From Nitrospirota bacterium (lineage in GTDB: Bacteria; Nitrospirota; Thermodesulfovibrionia; Thermodesulfovibrionales; UBA6898), in assembly GCA_004321925.1 (NCBI GenBank), contig SCQH01000082.1, forward strand, positions 1 to 64,000: DNA of 64,000 bases, given 5' to 3'. The notes beneath the pieces were generated by a model. It did no database searches. It worked only from the letters and a program-made list of their open reading frames with translations, and was not told the DNA's origin. A program made the translations under genes and the position numbers. This document shows, one piece after another, positions 51,314 through 60,162 of this stretch; the stretch's first letter is position 1; each line of letters starts with the position of its first letter.

Positions 51314-51942
51314 GCATGCTGAAGACGGTAATGCCGAAGAGATATATAGCTGGCGGACTTTTGATGCTCGGTCTTCTGCTTCCGGTCATTGTCTCTGCGG
51401 GCCTGCCGCTGGATACGGTAAAGGGCCATGCGGACCGGGTGCTGGAGGTTTTGCGGGACCCGTCCCTCAGGCCTGAAACAGCCCGGAAACTCAGGAAGGA
51501 GAAGGTCCGCGCGATCGCCGGGGCCATGTTCGATTTTACGGAACTCTCCCGGAGGACCCTGGCCCAGAACTGGAAGAATCTGAATCCCGACCAGCAGCAG
51601 GAATTTGTCAGGCTCTACACCTCTCTCCTTGAAGACACATACGCCGACAAGATCCTTTCCTATACGGATGAAAAGATCGTCTTCGGTAAAGAGGTCAGTC
51701 TGACCGAAAAGACGGTCGAGGTCCAGAGTGCAGTGCTGAGAAGGACCGCGGAGATCCCGATCTACTACAGGGTGATACTGAAGGATGGTTCCTGGAAGGT
51801 CTACGATGTTGTCATCGAAGGGGTCAGTCTGACAAATAACTACCGCTCTCAGTTCAGGGAGATCCTCATGAACAAACCTCCGGAGTCTCTGCTTGAGACC
51901 CTCAGAAAAAAGGTCTCAAAGGCCGAGCAGGGCGTAAAATGA
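51310..51942 (+). CDS. mlaC: Periplasmic phospholipid carrier MlaC
   Basis: A 210-residue protein of the MlaC/Ttg2D family with an N-terminal signal segment (YIAGGLLMLGLLLPVIVSAG) and the conserved FDFTELSRRTLAQNWKNL, FVRLYTSLLEDTYADKIL and VIEGVSLTNNYRSQFREI. It shuttles phospholipid between MlaA in the outer membrane and MlaFED. AAGGAGGAAAA precedes the ATG, which overlaps the mlaD stop. The next gene, mlaA, also overlaps. Confidence 0.95.
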   Translation: MSMLKTVMPKRYIAGGLLMLGLLLPVIVSAGLPLDTVKGHADRVLEVLRDPSLRPETARKLRKEKVRAIAGAMFDFTELSRRTLAQNWKNLNPDQQQEFVRLYTSLLEDTYADKILSYTDEKIVFGKEVSLTEKTVEVQSAVLRRTAEIPIYYRVILKDGSWKVYDVVIEGVSLTNNYRSQFREILMNKPPESLLETLRKKVSKAEQGVK

Positions 51943-51959
51943 GAAGGAGGACTGATGTC

Positions 51960-52760
51960 ATGAAAACTCCACTGCTTGTGATGGCCGCTGCACTCCTGTC
52001 GCTCAGCCTTGTCTCCCTCTGCCCTGCAGCTCCCGCTGCAGAAGAGGCCGCGCTTGCGCCCGCAGCGGCTGCAGAGGCAGTGAAGGCGACGGACAATGGA
52101 TCCCCCGGCAGCGGTGAGCCGGACGGGGAAGAGGGACCGGTCATTGCTGACCCCTTTGGCCCGACGAACAGGCTGATGTTCGAGCTCAATGACAGTCTTT
52201 ATTTCCGGCTGTTTGAGCCGGTCACCCGGGCTTACGCCCGGATCCCTGAGGACATCAGGATCGTTGTCAGTAATATTTATGACAACCTCAATGCCCCGGG
52301 CAGGGCGCTGAACAACCTGATGCAGCTCAGGCTCAAAGGGGCCGGGAATGAACTCCTGAGGTTCCTTCTGAATTCCTTTGTCGGTGTCGGCGGCATGGGC
52401 GATGCTGCCAGGGACGCCTTCGGCATTAAGAAACAGGAGGCTGATTTCGGCCAGACCCTGGGCCGCTATGGCATAGACCACGGGTTTTACCTGGTATGGC
52501 CGGTCCTGGGTCCCTCCTCTCTGCGCGATTCGGTTGGCCTTGTGGGGGACCGCTTCATGTACCCCCTGACCTATGTTTCCAGCTCTGACCTGACCTTCTG
52601 GCAGGCCGCAGGGCTGTATGCACACGAAAAGGTGAATGATACCTCATTCAAGCCCGGGGATTATGAGTCTTTCAAGGAAGCGGCCATCGACCCTTATGTC
52701 TCGATGCGTGACGCCTTTGTCCAGAACCGGAAGAAGAAGGTGGATGAATCAAAACAGTAA
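51960..52760 (+). CDS. mlaA: Outer-membrane phospholipid transport lipoprotein-like MlaA
   Basis: A 266-residue MlaA/VacJ-family protein. The signal peptide is MKTPLLVMAAALLSLSLVSL followed by an Ala-rich stretch; I see no clear lipobox Cys right after it (LVSLCPAAP is a weak candidate). Conserved segments are DPFGPTNRLMFELNDSLYF, NAPGRALNNLMQLRLKGAGN, DFGQTLGRYGIDHGFYLVWP and VGDRFMYPLTYV. The ATG at 51960 has AGGAGG nine bases upstream; ATG 51939 overlaps mlaC. It completes an all-in-one Mla operon in which mlaA is linked to mlaEFDC. Confidence 0.93.
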   Translation: MKTPLLVMAAALLSLSLVSLCPAAPAAEEAALAPAAAAEAVKATDNGSPGSGEPDGEEGPVIADPFGPTNRLMFELNDSLYFRLFEPVTRAYARIPEDIRIVVSNIYDNLNAPGRALNNLMQLRLKGAGNELLRFLLNSFVGVGGMGDAARDAFGIKKQEADFGQTLGRYGIDHGFYLVWPVLGPSSLRDSVGLVGDRFMYPLTYVSSSDLTFWQAAGLYAHEKVNDTSFKPGDYESFKEAAIDPYVSMRDAFVQNRKKKVDESKQ

Positions 52761-52808
52761 CAAGGTTGCCCTGTTAGAAGCCCTTTGACCTTCTGACGGG
52801 GAAGGCGA

Positions 52809-54470
52809 TCATCGCGGAGGCTGCTGCACCGCACCGTTATAAAAGACCTCGCAACTGCCGCCCCTGAGAAAGCGTTTTGCCTTTCTGAAGAGATCGGAGA
52901 TCGGGCCGGCAAGGGATTCGACCGCGCTCACCGCTCCGATCTCGGGACTGCCGAAGGGACCGCTTATCTTTTGTTTGAATTTAGCGCAGCCCTTCGCATC
53001 GAGAAGCGCCACGATGACATTGTCATACCTTTCGCCGACAAAATCGAGACTGCCCTTAAGGGCTATGCGGTTGTGCTTCGTCGCAAGGGCGCAGTCCACG
53101 GCCTCCGCAACACCTCCTTTGATCTTCCATTGGGAGATGAACTGCGTGATGGCGCCCAGCCCTCCCCGGGTCTGGTTGTAAACGTCCCCATAGCGGTATC
53201 CCTTGAGCGCAACAGTGCTGAGCGGACCGGCAATGAAGAAAGCGCCGAGGTCGACGAGAGTGAACTTCTGGCTCGATTCAAAGGAGGAGAGGACCTTGTC
53301 GAGGTCCATCGTATGCATGACGAGGTTGTCACCCCTGAGAGAAAAAATTCCGTCCATGCCGTTTATCACTTTGTGGTCTCTTTTTTCCCTTATCAGAAGG
53401 GAAGTATAGAGATCTCCCTTGCCGCCGATGACCTTTTTTGTTCCGAAGGACTCCTGAAGTTTTGCAAAGTCCAGCCCCAGTACCTTCATATTGATCTTAT
53501 ACTCAACCCCGGTTTCCGGCTTCTCCATGGTGATATCACCCTCAGCCTTTGCGCCGAAGATATCCATGGTCAGGGTTGTGAGAGAGATCACCCCCTTCTC
53601 TGCCTTTATCGGGCTCCTGACGTTATCGATCCCGAAGGCCCCTTTGCGTATCTCTCTGCATCCCAGGGTCCCGGTGAATGAAAGGCTCTTTGCGCCTTTA
53701 CCTGAAATATCCCGCACCGCAAGGTCCCTGATGGCCAGATCGATATCTTTCAATCCGGTCTTTTCACCCGTCTTCCCGCCGCTGTAGACGAGGGACCCGA
53801 TGGTAAGAGGTTCAAAGCTGTATATCCCTCTGACCGCCTTCACTGTGGCCCTGAGCTTCTCTATCCTGCTGTCTTTCTGCAACACCTCCCTGCAATCGAA
53901 GCTTCCGGTGAAGGAGGCGCTTTTTACGATGTCTCCGAATGCCGAGAAGTCCCTGACCGTCAGATTGAGGTCCCTTAACTCGGTCTTTTCTCCTGTCTTT
54001 CTGTCCAGATAGACCAAGACTCCCCTGGACAGTCTGAGATCACTCAATCTGAAGGCTGCTCCGGGTCCCTCCGCAGCTTTTTTTTGTTCAAGGCTCTCAT
54101 AGTTGTAGATACCATTGACTTCTTTCACGATGGAAAAGGAAGGTTTGACGAGCTCGCATCTCGTGATCTTGAGCTGCTTTTTCAGAAGAGGACCCAACTC
54201 AGCGTCAAGATTGAGGCTTTCGAGGGAAAGAACTTCGACCCCCTTATTGGTGACGCGGATATCCTTTGCCAATATGCCGAAGGGAAAGATAGAGAGACCC
54301 ATCTTTCCCTTGATCCTGACCTCAAGATCGATCGCCCCGGAGGCGGCTGCCTCGATGCGGGGACGGTAAGAATTAATATCGAAGGAGAGGATAAAGACGA
54401 CCGCTGCAAGAACGAGGGCTGCGCCGCCGCCGGCAAGAATAACAAGGACTTTTTTCTCTGTCGCATTCAT
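52809..54470 (-). CDS. AsmA-family protein
   Basis: A 553-residue protein with an N-terminal membrane anchor (LVILAGGGAALVLAAVVFIL) directly followed by the AsmA-typical FDINSYRPRIEAAAS and IKGKMGLSIFPFGILAKDI. The rest is a long beta-rich periplasmic domain, with the C-terminal AsmA_2-like region IKGGVAEAVDCALATKHNRI. AsmA-like proteins are implicated in lipid movement to the outer membrane, which fits the convergent Mla operon. It is monocistronic, convergent with mlaA across a 48-bp gap. Confidence 0.88.
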   Translation of the reverse strand: MNATEKKVLVILAGGGAALVLAAVVFILSFDINSYRPRIEAAASGAIDLEVRIKGKMGLSIFPFGILAKDIRVTNKGVEVLSLESLNLDAELGPLLKKQLKITRCELVKPSFSIVKEVNGIYNYESLEQKKAAEGPGAAFRLSDLRLSRGVLVYLDRKTGEKTELRDLNLTVRDFSAFGDIVKSASFTGSFDCREVLQKDSRIEKLRATVKAVRGIYSFEPLTIGSLVYSGGKTGEKTGLKDIDLAIRDLAVRDISGKGAKSLSFTGTLGCREIRKGAFGIDNVRSPIKAEKGVISLTTLTMDIFGAKAEGDITMEKPETGVEYKINMKVLGLDFAKLQESFGTKKVIGGKGDLYTSLLIREKRDHKVINGMDGIFSLRGDNLVMHTMDLDKVLSSFESSQKFTLVDLGAFFIAGPLSTVALKGYRYGDVYNQTRGGLGAITQFISQWKIKGGVAEAVDCALATKHNRIALKGSLDFVGERYDNVIVALLDAKGCAKFKQKISGPFGSPEIGAVSAVESLAGPISDLFRKAKRFLRGGSCEVFYNGAVQQPPR

Positions 54471-54651
54471 GAGAAGAGTATCAGACTATTTTGCCAGAAA
54501 AATTCTTGCCTTGCCTGAACATGTGAGTCTCCATTCAATATATAAATCCTGATTTAAAGTATCACAGAAGTGCGCACGCGTCAAACGACGTGAAAGGCAT
54601 CAGAAATGACAGGTGAAGAGACATTTACTTTTATGTAAGATAATCCTGATA

Positions 54652-54680
54652 TTGAAGCCCGCCTGAAACTAGGTTACAAT
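54652..54680 (+). promoter_or_regulatory. Sigma-70-type promoter for the Lmo0937-like gene
   Basis: TTGAAG (54652-54657) and TACAAT (54675-54680) are spaced by 17 bp; the start codon is about 47 bp downstream of the expected transcript start. The rest of 54471-54733 holds no recognisable gene. Confidence 0.5.
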
Positions 54681-54733
54681 TTAAGCAATTACACGGGCAA
54701 ATTGAACTCTTAATTGCCGGAAGGGAAGAATAA

Positions 54734-54883
54734 ATGCTTTGGACGATTTTTGCGATACTTGTTATACTCTGGCTATTGGGGCTGGTGAGCGGCAACACGA
54801 TTGGCGGATTCATTCATATACTGATGGTTGTCGCAATCGGTGTTGTGTTGATCAGGATCATTCAGGGGCGCAAACCGTTCTGA
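54734..54883 (+). CDS. Lmo0937-family small membrane protein (DUF5670-like)
   Basis: A 49-residue protein with two hydrophobic helices: MLWTIFAILVILWLLGLVSG and IGGFIHILMVVAIGVVLIRI, ending RIIQGRKPF. This is the exact layout of the lmo0937/DUF5670 group, short proteins common in bacteria and often stress-induced. GGAAGGGAAGAATAA precedes the ATG. It is followed by the RNB-domain gene about 100 bp later. Function not established. Confidence 0.85.
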   Translation: MLWTIFAILVILWLLGLVSGNTIGGFIHILMVVAIGVVLIRIIQGRKPF

Positions 54884-54983
54884 TGGGATATATCACTTGT
54901 TAAGGAAAAGAGCCCGCTGCAGGTATGTCTTGCTGCTATTGTAAATACGTAATGATCAAGTGAGAAATAAGGAAGGCAGGCAA

Positions 54984-56486
54984 ATGCATAATGATGATAA
55001 GCAGCACCGTGCTGTCTTACAGAAGATCGCTCGCCGGGCGATGCTTCAGAGGGGACTGCTTCCCGACTTTTCAAATGAAGTGCTCGCTGAGCTTGACAGT
55101 ATCCGGGCCCCTGCATCGGCAGAGGGTGGGCAGGTCCGTGACCTGAGGGACCTGCTCTGGGCGTCGATCGATAACGATGATTCCCGCGACCTGGACCAGC
55201 TCACCGTTGCCGAGACAATGCCCGGGGACAGGGTAACGATACGTGTTGCCGTGGCCGACGTGGACGCGCTCGTCAAAAACGGTTCGGCAATTGACGAACA
55301 TGCCCGTCATAATACCACCTCCGTATATACCGGCGCCAGGATATTCCCGATGCTCCCTGAAAAGCTTTCGACTGACCTCACCTCCCTTAATTTCAGTGAG
55401 GACCGGATGGCGGTCGTCGCCGAAATGGTGATCGGGCCGGACGGAGCCGTGGAGAATTCCGATATCTACAGGGCGGTTGTCCGCAACCATGCAAAGCTCG
55501 CCTATAACAATGTTGCGGCATGGCTGGAGGGCAATGGAGATCTGCCCGAGGCAGCAGCAGCCTTAAAAGGATTGCAGGAGAACCTGCGCCTGCAGGACCG
55601 TGTAGCGCAGAGCATGAAGAACCTCAGGCATGTTCACGGGGCCCTGAGCTTTGAGACCCTCGAGGCAAGGCCGGTATTTGACGGGGATGAGATCCGTGAC
55701 CTTGAAGTCGATAAAAGGAACCGGGCAAAGGAGATCATCGAGGATTTCATGATAGGGGCGAACGGCGTGACCGCCCGGTATCTGGCGTCAAAAAAATTCC
55801 CTTCCATCCGCCGTATCGTGCGCACTCCGAAACGGTGGGAGCGGATCGTCGAGCTGGCCGACGAACATGGGACCAAACTCCCCCATACGCCTGACCCCAA
55901 GGCCCTGGAGGATTTCCTGACCAGGGCGAAGGCGGCCGATCCGGTCGGGTTCCCGGACCTCTCCCTCGCGGTGATCAAACTTATGGGGGCCGGCGAATAC
56001 GTTGCGGAACTTCCGGGAGAGACTGCCCCGGGACATTTCGGTCTTGCGGTCAGGGACTACACCCATTCCACCGCCCCTAACCGGCGGTACCCGGACCTGA
56101 TCACCCAACGCCTCCTGAAGGCCGCAATAGAGGGAAGTCCGCTCCCCTACCGCAATGAGGAGCTTGAGATCCTGGCAAAACACTGCACCGAAGAAGAAGA
56201 CGCAGCAAACAAGGTCGAACGCCAGGTCAGGAAATCCGCTGCGGCAATGCTGCTGGAACACAGGATCGGGGAAGAGTTCGATGCCATTGTCACCGGCGCT
56301 GCAGATAAAGGCACCTGGGCCAGGCTTCTGACGATCCCTATTGAAGGAAGAGTGGCCCGGGGTTTCGAGGGGCTTGATGTCGGCAACCGGATACGGCTGC
56401 AGCTGATATCCGTGGACGTTGACCGGGGATACATCGATTTCAGGAAGATCGGCCCGTCAGGACAGAAAGGGTCAAGGCAGGCATGA
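54984..56486 (+). CDS. RNB-domain exoribonuclease (RNase II/R family)
   Basis: A 500-residue protein with an RNB catalytic domain: DDSRDLDQLTVAETMPGDRV (acidic metal-binding Asp cluster), then VADVDALVKNGSAIDEHARH, YTGARIFPMLPEKLSTDLTS, a middle domain, and FGLAVRDYTHSTAPNRRYPD in the C-terminal half. A short S1-like end (ARGFEGLDVGNRIRLQLISV) follows. It is shorter than RNase R and lacks clear N-terminal cold-shock domains, like the compact RNB proteins of several lineages. It should degrade RNA 3'-5'. ATG 54984 has AAGGAAGG upstream; GTG 54960 is in frame. Confidence 0.9.
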   Translation: MHNDDKQHRAVLQKIARRAMLQRGLLPDFSNEVLAELDSIRAPASAEGGQVRDLRDLLWASIDNDDSRDLDQLTVAETMPGDRVTIRVAVADVDALVKNGSAIDEHARHNTTSVYTGARIFPMLPEKLSTDLTSLNFSEDRMAVVAEMVIGPDGAVENSDIYRAVVRNHAKLAYNNVAAWLEGNGDLPEAAAALKGLQENLRLQDRVAQSMKNLRHVHGALSFETLEARPVFDGDEIRDLEVDKRNRAKEIIEDFMIGANGVTARYLASKKFPSIRRIVRTPKRWERIVELADEHGTKLPHTPDPKALEDFLTRAKAADPVGFPDLSLAVIKLMGAGEYVAELPGETAPGHFGLAVRDYTHSTAPNRRYPDLITQRLLKAAIEGSPLPYRNEELEILAKHCTEEEDAANKVERQVRKSAAAMLLEHRIGEEFDAIVTGAADKGTWARLLTIPIEGRVARGFEGLDVGNRIRLQLISVDVDRGYIDFRKIGPSGQKGSRQA

Positions 56487-56489
56487 AGC

Positions 56490-58370
56490 ATGGCTGAAGA
56501 GAAGAAAGGCAATATAGGCGGTGTCCCTGATCTCTTCTGGAGGTATGTCACAGCCCTTGCCCTCGCTTTAGTGGTCGTATTCCTCTGGAACAGTTATTTT
56601 AATGTCAGCCCGCCTGTCCGTTACACGATTAACTACTCGCAGTTCATGGAGCAGCTTAATGCCGGGACCGTCAAATCCGTTTCGATAAAGAAGCTGCTGG
56701 TCAGCGGGGAACTGAATAAAGAGATCAGTATGCAGTTCCCCGGGGAAAAGAAACCCTCTCCCGTGAAATTATTCCAGACCGTCCTGCCTGCTTTCCAGGG
56801 CGAGGGGCTCCTGGCCCAGCTGGAGGAAAAAAATGTGGTCATCACCATCGAGTCCTCTGAACAGGGATTCTTCTGGCAGGTCCTGATCGGGGTCCTGCCC
56901 TGGGTGCTGATCATCGGGGTCTGGGTCCTGATCATGAGGAGGAGCCAGCAGATACAGGGAGGCCCGGGCGGGCTCTTTACGTTCGGGGCGAGCAAGGCCA
57001 AACTCTTCGATATGAAGAAACCGGGCGTGACGTTTAAAGACGTGGCCGGGATGGAGAATGTAAAGATGGAGCTGAGGGAGACGATCGAATTCCTGAAGGA
57101 CCCGTCCCGGTTCGAGAAGCTCGGGGCAAAGGTCCCCAAGGGGGTGCTTCTTATCGGGCCTCCGGGAACGGGCAAGACCCTCCTTGCGCGCGCAGCAGCA
57201 GGGGAGGCCGGTGTGCCTTTTTACAGCATCAGCGCCTCCGAGTTCATTGAGATGTTCGTAGGGGTCGGCGCCTCGCGCGTCAGGGACATGTTCAAAAAGG
57301 CAAAGGATTCCCATCCGAGCATCATCTTTATCGATGAGATCGATGCGGTAGGCCGTACCCGGGGGACAGGGCTTGGAGGCGGTCATGATGAACGGGAGCA
57401 GACCCTGAACCAGCTTTTGAGTGAAATGGACGGATTCGACCCCCATGAAGAGGTGATCGTGATAGCTGCTACCAACAGGCCGGATGTGCTCGACCCGGCA
57501 CTTTTGAGGCCGGGCAGGTTCGACCGGCATATTGTGATCGACAGGCCGGCCTGGAAAGAGCGCAAGGCGATCCTTGAGATCCATGCCAGGGGCAAGAAGC
57601 TTGCGGACAATGTCGATTTCGAGACACTGGCGAGGGGCACCCCGGGCATGACCGGCGCCGACCTCGAAAATCTCGCTAACGAGGCCGCGCTCGTTGCCCT
57701 GAGAAAGAACAAAGAAAAGATAGACATGCAGGATTTTGAGGAGGCCGAAGATATCCTCCTTATGGGGGCAGTGAGAGAAGAGACGATAAGCGACGCGGAA
57801 AAGAGGATAACGGCATATCATGAGGCAGGGCATACCCTTGTGGCCTGGGAGCTTCCCGGCACCGACCCGATCTATAAGGTCAGCATCATCCCGCGAGGCA
57901 TGGCGATGGGGGTCACCCAGCTCCTTCCGGAAGAGGACAGGCATTATTATCCGCGCACCTATCTCATGAACAAATTGAGTGTTGCCCTTGCCGGGAGGGT
58001 TGCGGAAAAGCTCGTCTTTAACGACGTCAGCAGCGGCGCGCAGAACGACCTGAAAGAGGCGACGTCCCTGGCCGAAAAGATGGTGGCGCAGTGGGGTATG
58101 AGCGACAGGGTCGGGCCGATCAACCTTGGACGGGGAGAAGAACATCCGTTCCTGGGCAGGGAGCTGTCTCTCCCAAAGCGCTACAGCGAGGAGATGGCCT
58201 GGCTGATGGACCAGGAGATCCAGAAGATCATCATCGATGCGGAGTCAAAGGCGACCGAGATACTGTCAGGGAAAAGGCATGCCCTCGACGCCCTTGCCGG
58301 GGCCCTGATAAAGGATGAGATGCTGGTGCGGTCCGATGTGGAGCGGATAATACAGGATTCCGGTCTGTAA
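56490..58370 (+). CDS. ftsH: ATP-dependent zinc metalloprotease FtsH
   Basis: A 626-residue FtsH. Two membrane helices flank a periplasmic loop (about 18-35 and 128-150). The AAA+ domain has Walker [11 protein letters not shown] (about 221-230), pore motif in [16 protein letters not shown], Walker [16 protein letters not shown] and the second region of homology [19 protein letters not shown]. The zinc site is HEAGH (444-448). It degrades membrane and regulatory proteins. It lies 3 bp after the RNB gene, so the two are co-transcribed. Confidence 0.97.
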   Translation: MAEEKKGNIGGVPDLFWRYVTALALALVVVFLWNSYFNVSPPVRYTINYSQFMEQLNAGTVKSVSIKKLLVSGELNKEISMQFPGEKKPSPVKLFQTVLPAFQGEGLLAQLEEKNVVITIESSEQGFFWQVLIGVLPWVLIIGVWVLIMRRSQQIQGGPGGLFTFGASKAKLFDMKKPGVTFKDVAGMENVKMELRETIEFLKDPSRFEKLGAKVPKGVLLIGPPGTGKTLLARAAAGEAGVPFYSISASEFIEMFVGVGASRVRDMFKKAKDSHPSIIFIDEIDAVGRTRGTGLGGGHDEREQTLNQLLSEMDGFDPHEEVIVIAATNRPDVLDPALLRPGRFDRHIVIDRPAWKERKAILEIHARGKKLADNVDFETLARGTPGMTGADLENLANEAALVALRKNKEKIDMQDFEEAEDILLMGAVREETISDAEKRITAYHEAGHTLVAWELPGTDPIYKVSIIPRGMAMGVTQLLPEEDRHYYPRTYLMNKLSVALAGRVAEKLVFNDVSSGAQNDLKEATSLAEKMVAQWGMSDRVGPINLGRGEEHPFLGRELSLPKRYSEEMAWLMDQEIQKIIIDAESKATEILSGKRHALDALAGALIKDEMLVRSDVERIIQDSGL

Positions 58371-58514
58371 GGTAATGCCTACATCGGGCAGGGAATCATT
58401 TTACAGGTCAGTGCCTGTTTAACTGATTTTATTAACAGGCCACCGGCGGCTATAATAATGGGTAAGAATCATTTTTATGAAAATAAATTAACGGAAGCAA
58501 AGGAGATTTGTAAG

Positions 58515-58604
58515 ATGTCGTCCAGCTTGACTTTTTGTTCTGAACTTACAATACTTTCAGTAATGTCCAAGTCTGTTGACATCGGTGTGGAGAATGTACG
58601 ATAA
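58515..58604 (+). CDS. Possible 29-residue ORF in the oxidase leader region
   Basis: A short ORF with AGGAG nine bases before its ATG. The product starts MSSSLTFCSELTILSVMSKS. It has no recognisable motif and overlaps the best candidate promoter, so it is listed only as a possibility, for example a leader peptide or a chance frame. Confidence 0.25.
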   Translation: MSSSLTFCSELTILSVMSKSVDIGVENVR

Positions 58605-58605
58605 T
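58576..58605 (+). promoter_or_regulatory. Sigma-70-type promoter of the multicopper oxidase operon
   Basis: TTGACA (58576-58581, exact consensus) and GATAAT (58600-58605, one mismatch) are spaced by 18 bp. Transcription would start near 58612, about 68 bp before the first oxidase ATG. Confidence 0.6.
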
Positions 58606-58679
58606 TAAATTGTATTAATTATAGTTTGTACTGTGTTTTTTATATCAATTTCTAATTACTCTTTTACGGGAGGTTATTT

Positions 58680-60095
58680 ATGGAGCGACGAGATTTTCTG
58701 AAGTACAGCGCGGGCAGTTTGGCGGCCCTTGTTGTGGGGAGCGAGATGCCCTGGCTTATGGAAAGCAATGCCTATGCTGCATTCCAGACGCCGACTCTCA
58801 ACTTCACCATTACCGATGCGATGAAGGAGATGGTGACCCATAACCCGTTCAACGACGCGCGATGTTACTTCTGGATCTATAAGAGCAACACACCCAACCT
58901 GCTGCCCGAATGCCCGGGGCCGACGATCTTTACGACAGAGGGTGACATTGTCACGATCACCCTGACCAATAACCTGGATGAGCCGCATTCCCTGTATATC
59001 CCCGGTATTTTCAGCAGCGGACCTATTGCCCCGCTTGCCACGAAGACCTTCAGGTTCAGGGCCCTCAGGGCAGGTACCTATCTCTATTACGATAACCTTA
59101 ATGCACCGGTGAACCGGGTGATGGGACTGCATGGTTGCATGATCGTCATGCCGAGGGCCACACATCCGGGGCATAAATTCACCCCGTACGCTGCGCCGTC
59201 TCCGGCAGTCCAGAAACTGTTCGATGACTTCGGCACTTCTGCACACTTTCCCGGTCTCTCCTGGGAACAGGGTGACCCGGCAACCGATACACCGGCCTTC
59301 CGCCAGTATGTCTGGCTATGTCATCAGGCAAGCCCCATCCTTTTTGCCGAGGTGGGCAACTTCACAGCAGGACTGGACTATCCGGCAGCCCAGTTCGCCA
59401 ACTTGTTCAACAACGATCCGTATGTTGATACATTCAATACAGGGATCATGAACCGTAAGCCACATTTTTTCACGATCAGCGGCCAGTCAGGCCACTTTGC
59501 GCATAATAACCCGTTCCTCTGTCCGAACAACCGTGTCGGGGAACCGGTCATCATCCGGGTCCTGAACGCCGGGCTCCAGGCTCATTCGATGCATATCCAT
59601 GCCAATCATGTCTTTACGACGTCGATAAACGGCGTTGTCCAGGAAAACCCGCTCTGGGTGGATACCATGACCCTGTATCCCCTGGATGTTTGGGACTGGA
59701 CCGTGCCGTATATCAGGCCGCCGGATATCCCGAATATCAGGGGGATCGGCAAGGCGGACACCCCGCTTACCTCGATTACCAACCCGGGCATCCCCGGCTC
59801 CGTACCTCACCCGGTCTGGCCGCCGACAGAGGAATTAAATACATTCCTGCCTCCTGTCGGGACACTTTCGGGTGGTTTGACAGGCATCGACATATCGTGC
59901 CAGCTGTCGCCGATGTGTTACCCGATGCATGACCATTCCGAGCATTCCCAGGGTGCACAGGGCGGCAATTACAACTGCGGTCTGATCTCGGGGATCAACT
60001 TTACCGGAGACCGCAACACGGCCGGAGGGGTTACGACCTTTCCGAATGTGCCGACCGTCCATGGACCTGACGGCACAGGGCCGGCAGCGGGCTAG
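58680..60095 (+). CDS. Tat-exported multicopper oxidase-like protein, C-terminal copper motifs only
   Basis: A 471-residue precursor with a Tat signal (MERRDFLKYSAGSLAALVVG). Cupredoxin-like domains follow. In the N-terminal domain the usual HxH motifs are missing: PHSLYIPG stands near residue 103 and GTYLYYDNLNAP near 140. The C-terminal domain keeps HSMHIHANH (302-310) and CYPMHDHSEHSQGAQGGNY (413 onward), motifs I recall from OmpB/MofA-type large oxidases. The usual type-1 Cys between the two His of HCH is replaced by Asp (HDH), though C413 is close. GGGAGG precedes the ATG. The next gene supplies the complementary N-terminal motifs. Confidence 0.85.
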   Translation: MERRDFLKYSAGSLAALVVGSEMPWLMESNAYAAFQTPTLNFTITDAMKEMVTHNPFNDARCYFWIYKSNTPNLLPECPGPTIFTTEGDIVTITLTNNLDEPHSLYIPGIFSSGPIAPLATKTFRFRALRAGTYLYYDNLNAPVNRVMGLHGCMIVMPRATHPGHKFTPYAAPSPAVQKLFDDFGTSAHFPGLSWEQGDPATDTPAFRQYVWLCHQASPILFAEVGNFTAGLDYPAAQFANLFNNDPYVDTFNTGIMNRKPHFFTISGQSGHFAHNNPFLCPNNRVGEPVIIRVLNAGLQAHSMHIHANHVFTTSINGVVQENPLWVDTMTLYPLDVWDWTVPYIRPPDIPNIRGIGKADTPLTSITNPGIPGSVPHPVWPPTEELNTFLPPVGTLSGGLTGIDISCQLSPMCYPMHDHSEHSQGAQGGNYNCGLISGINFTGDRNTAGGVTTFPNVPTVHGPDGTGPAAG

Positions 60096-60162
60096 GGCAC
60101 GAGGCATTTATTATGATGAACATAGAGCAACTCCTCACTGCTAAGGAGAAAGGAGATATAAC

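Larger units (their letters stand above)
58371..58679. other. Intergenic region upstream of the oxidase operon
   Basis: This gap is clearly AT-richer than the surroundings. It holds a weak hairpin after ftsH (gcctgttt...aacaggc, about 58406-58440), a small ORF at 58515-58604 and a promoter at 58576-58605. The promoter overlaps the small ORF, so if the promoter is real the ORF may not be. Confidence 0.5.

Noticed and set aside
56769-58145. 458-codon minus-strand frame opposite ftsH
   Set aside because: Antisense shadow; ftsH on the plus strand has all catalytic motifs.
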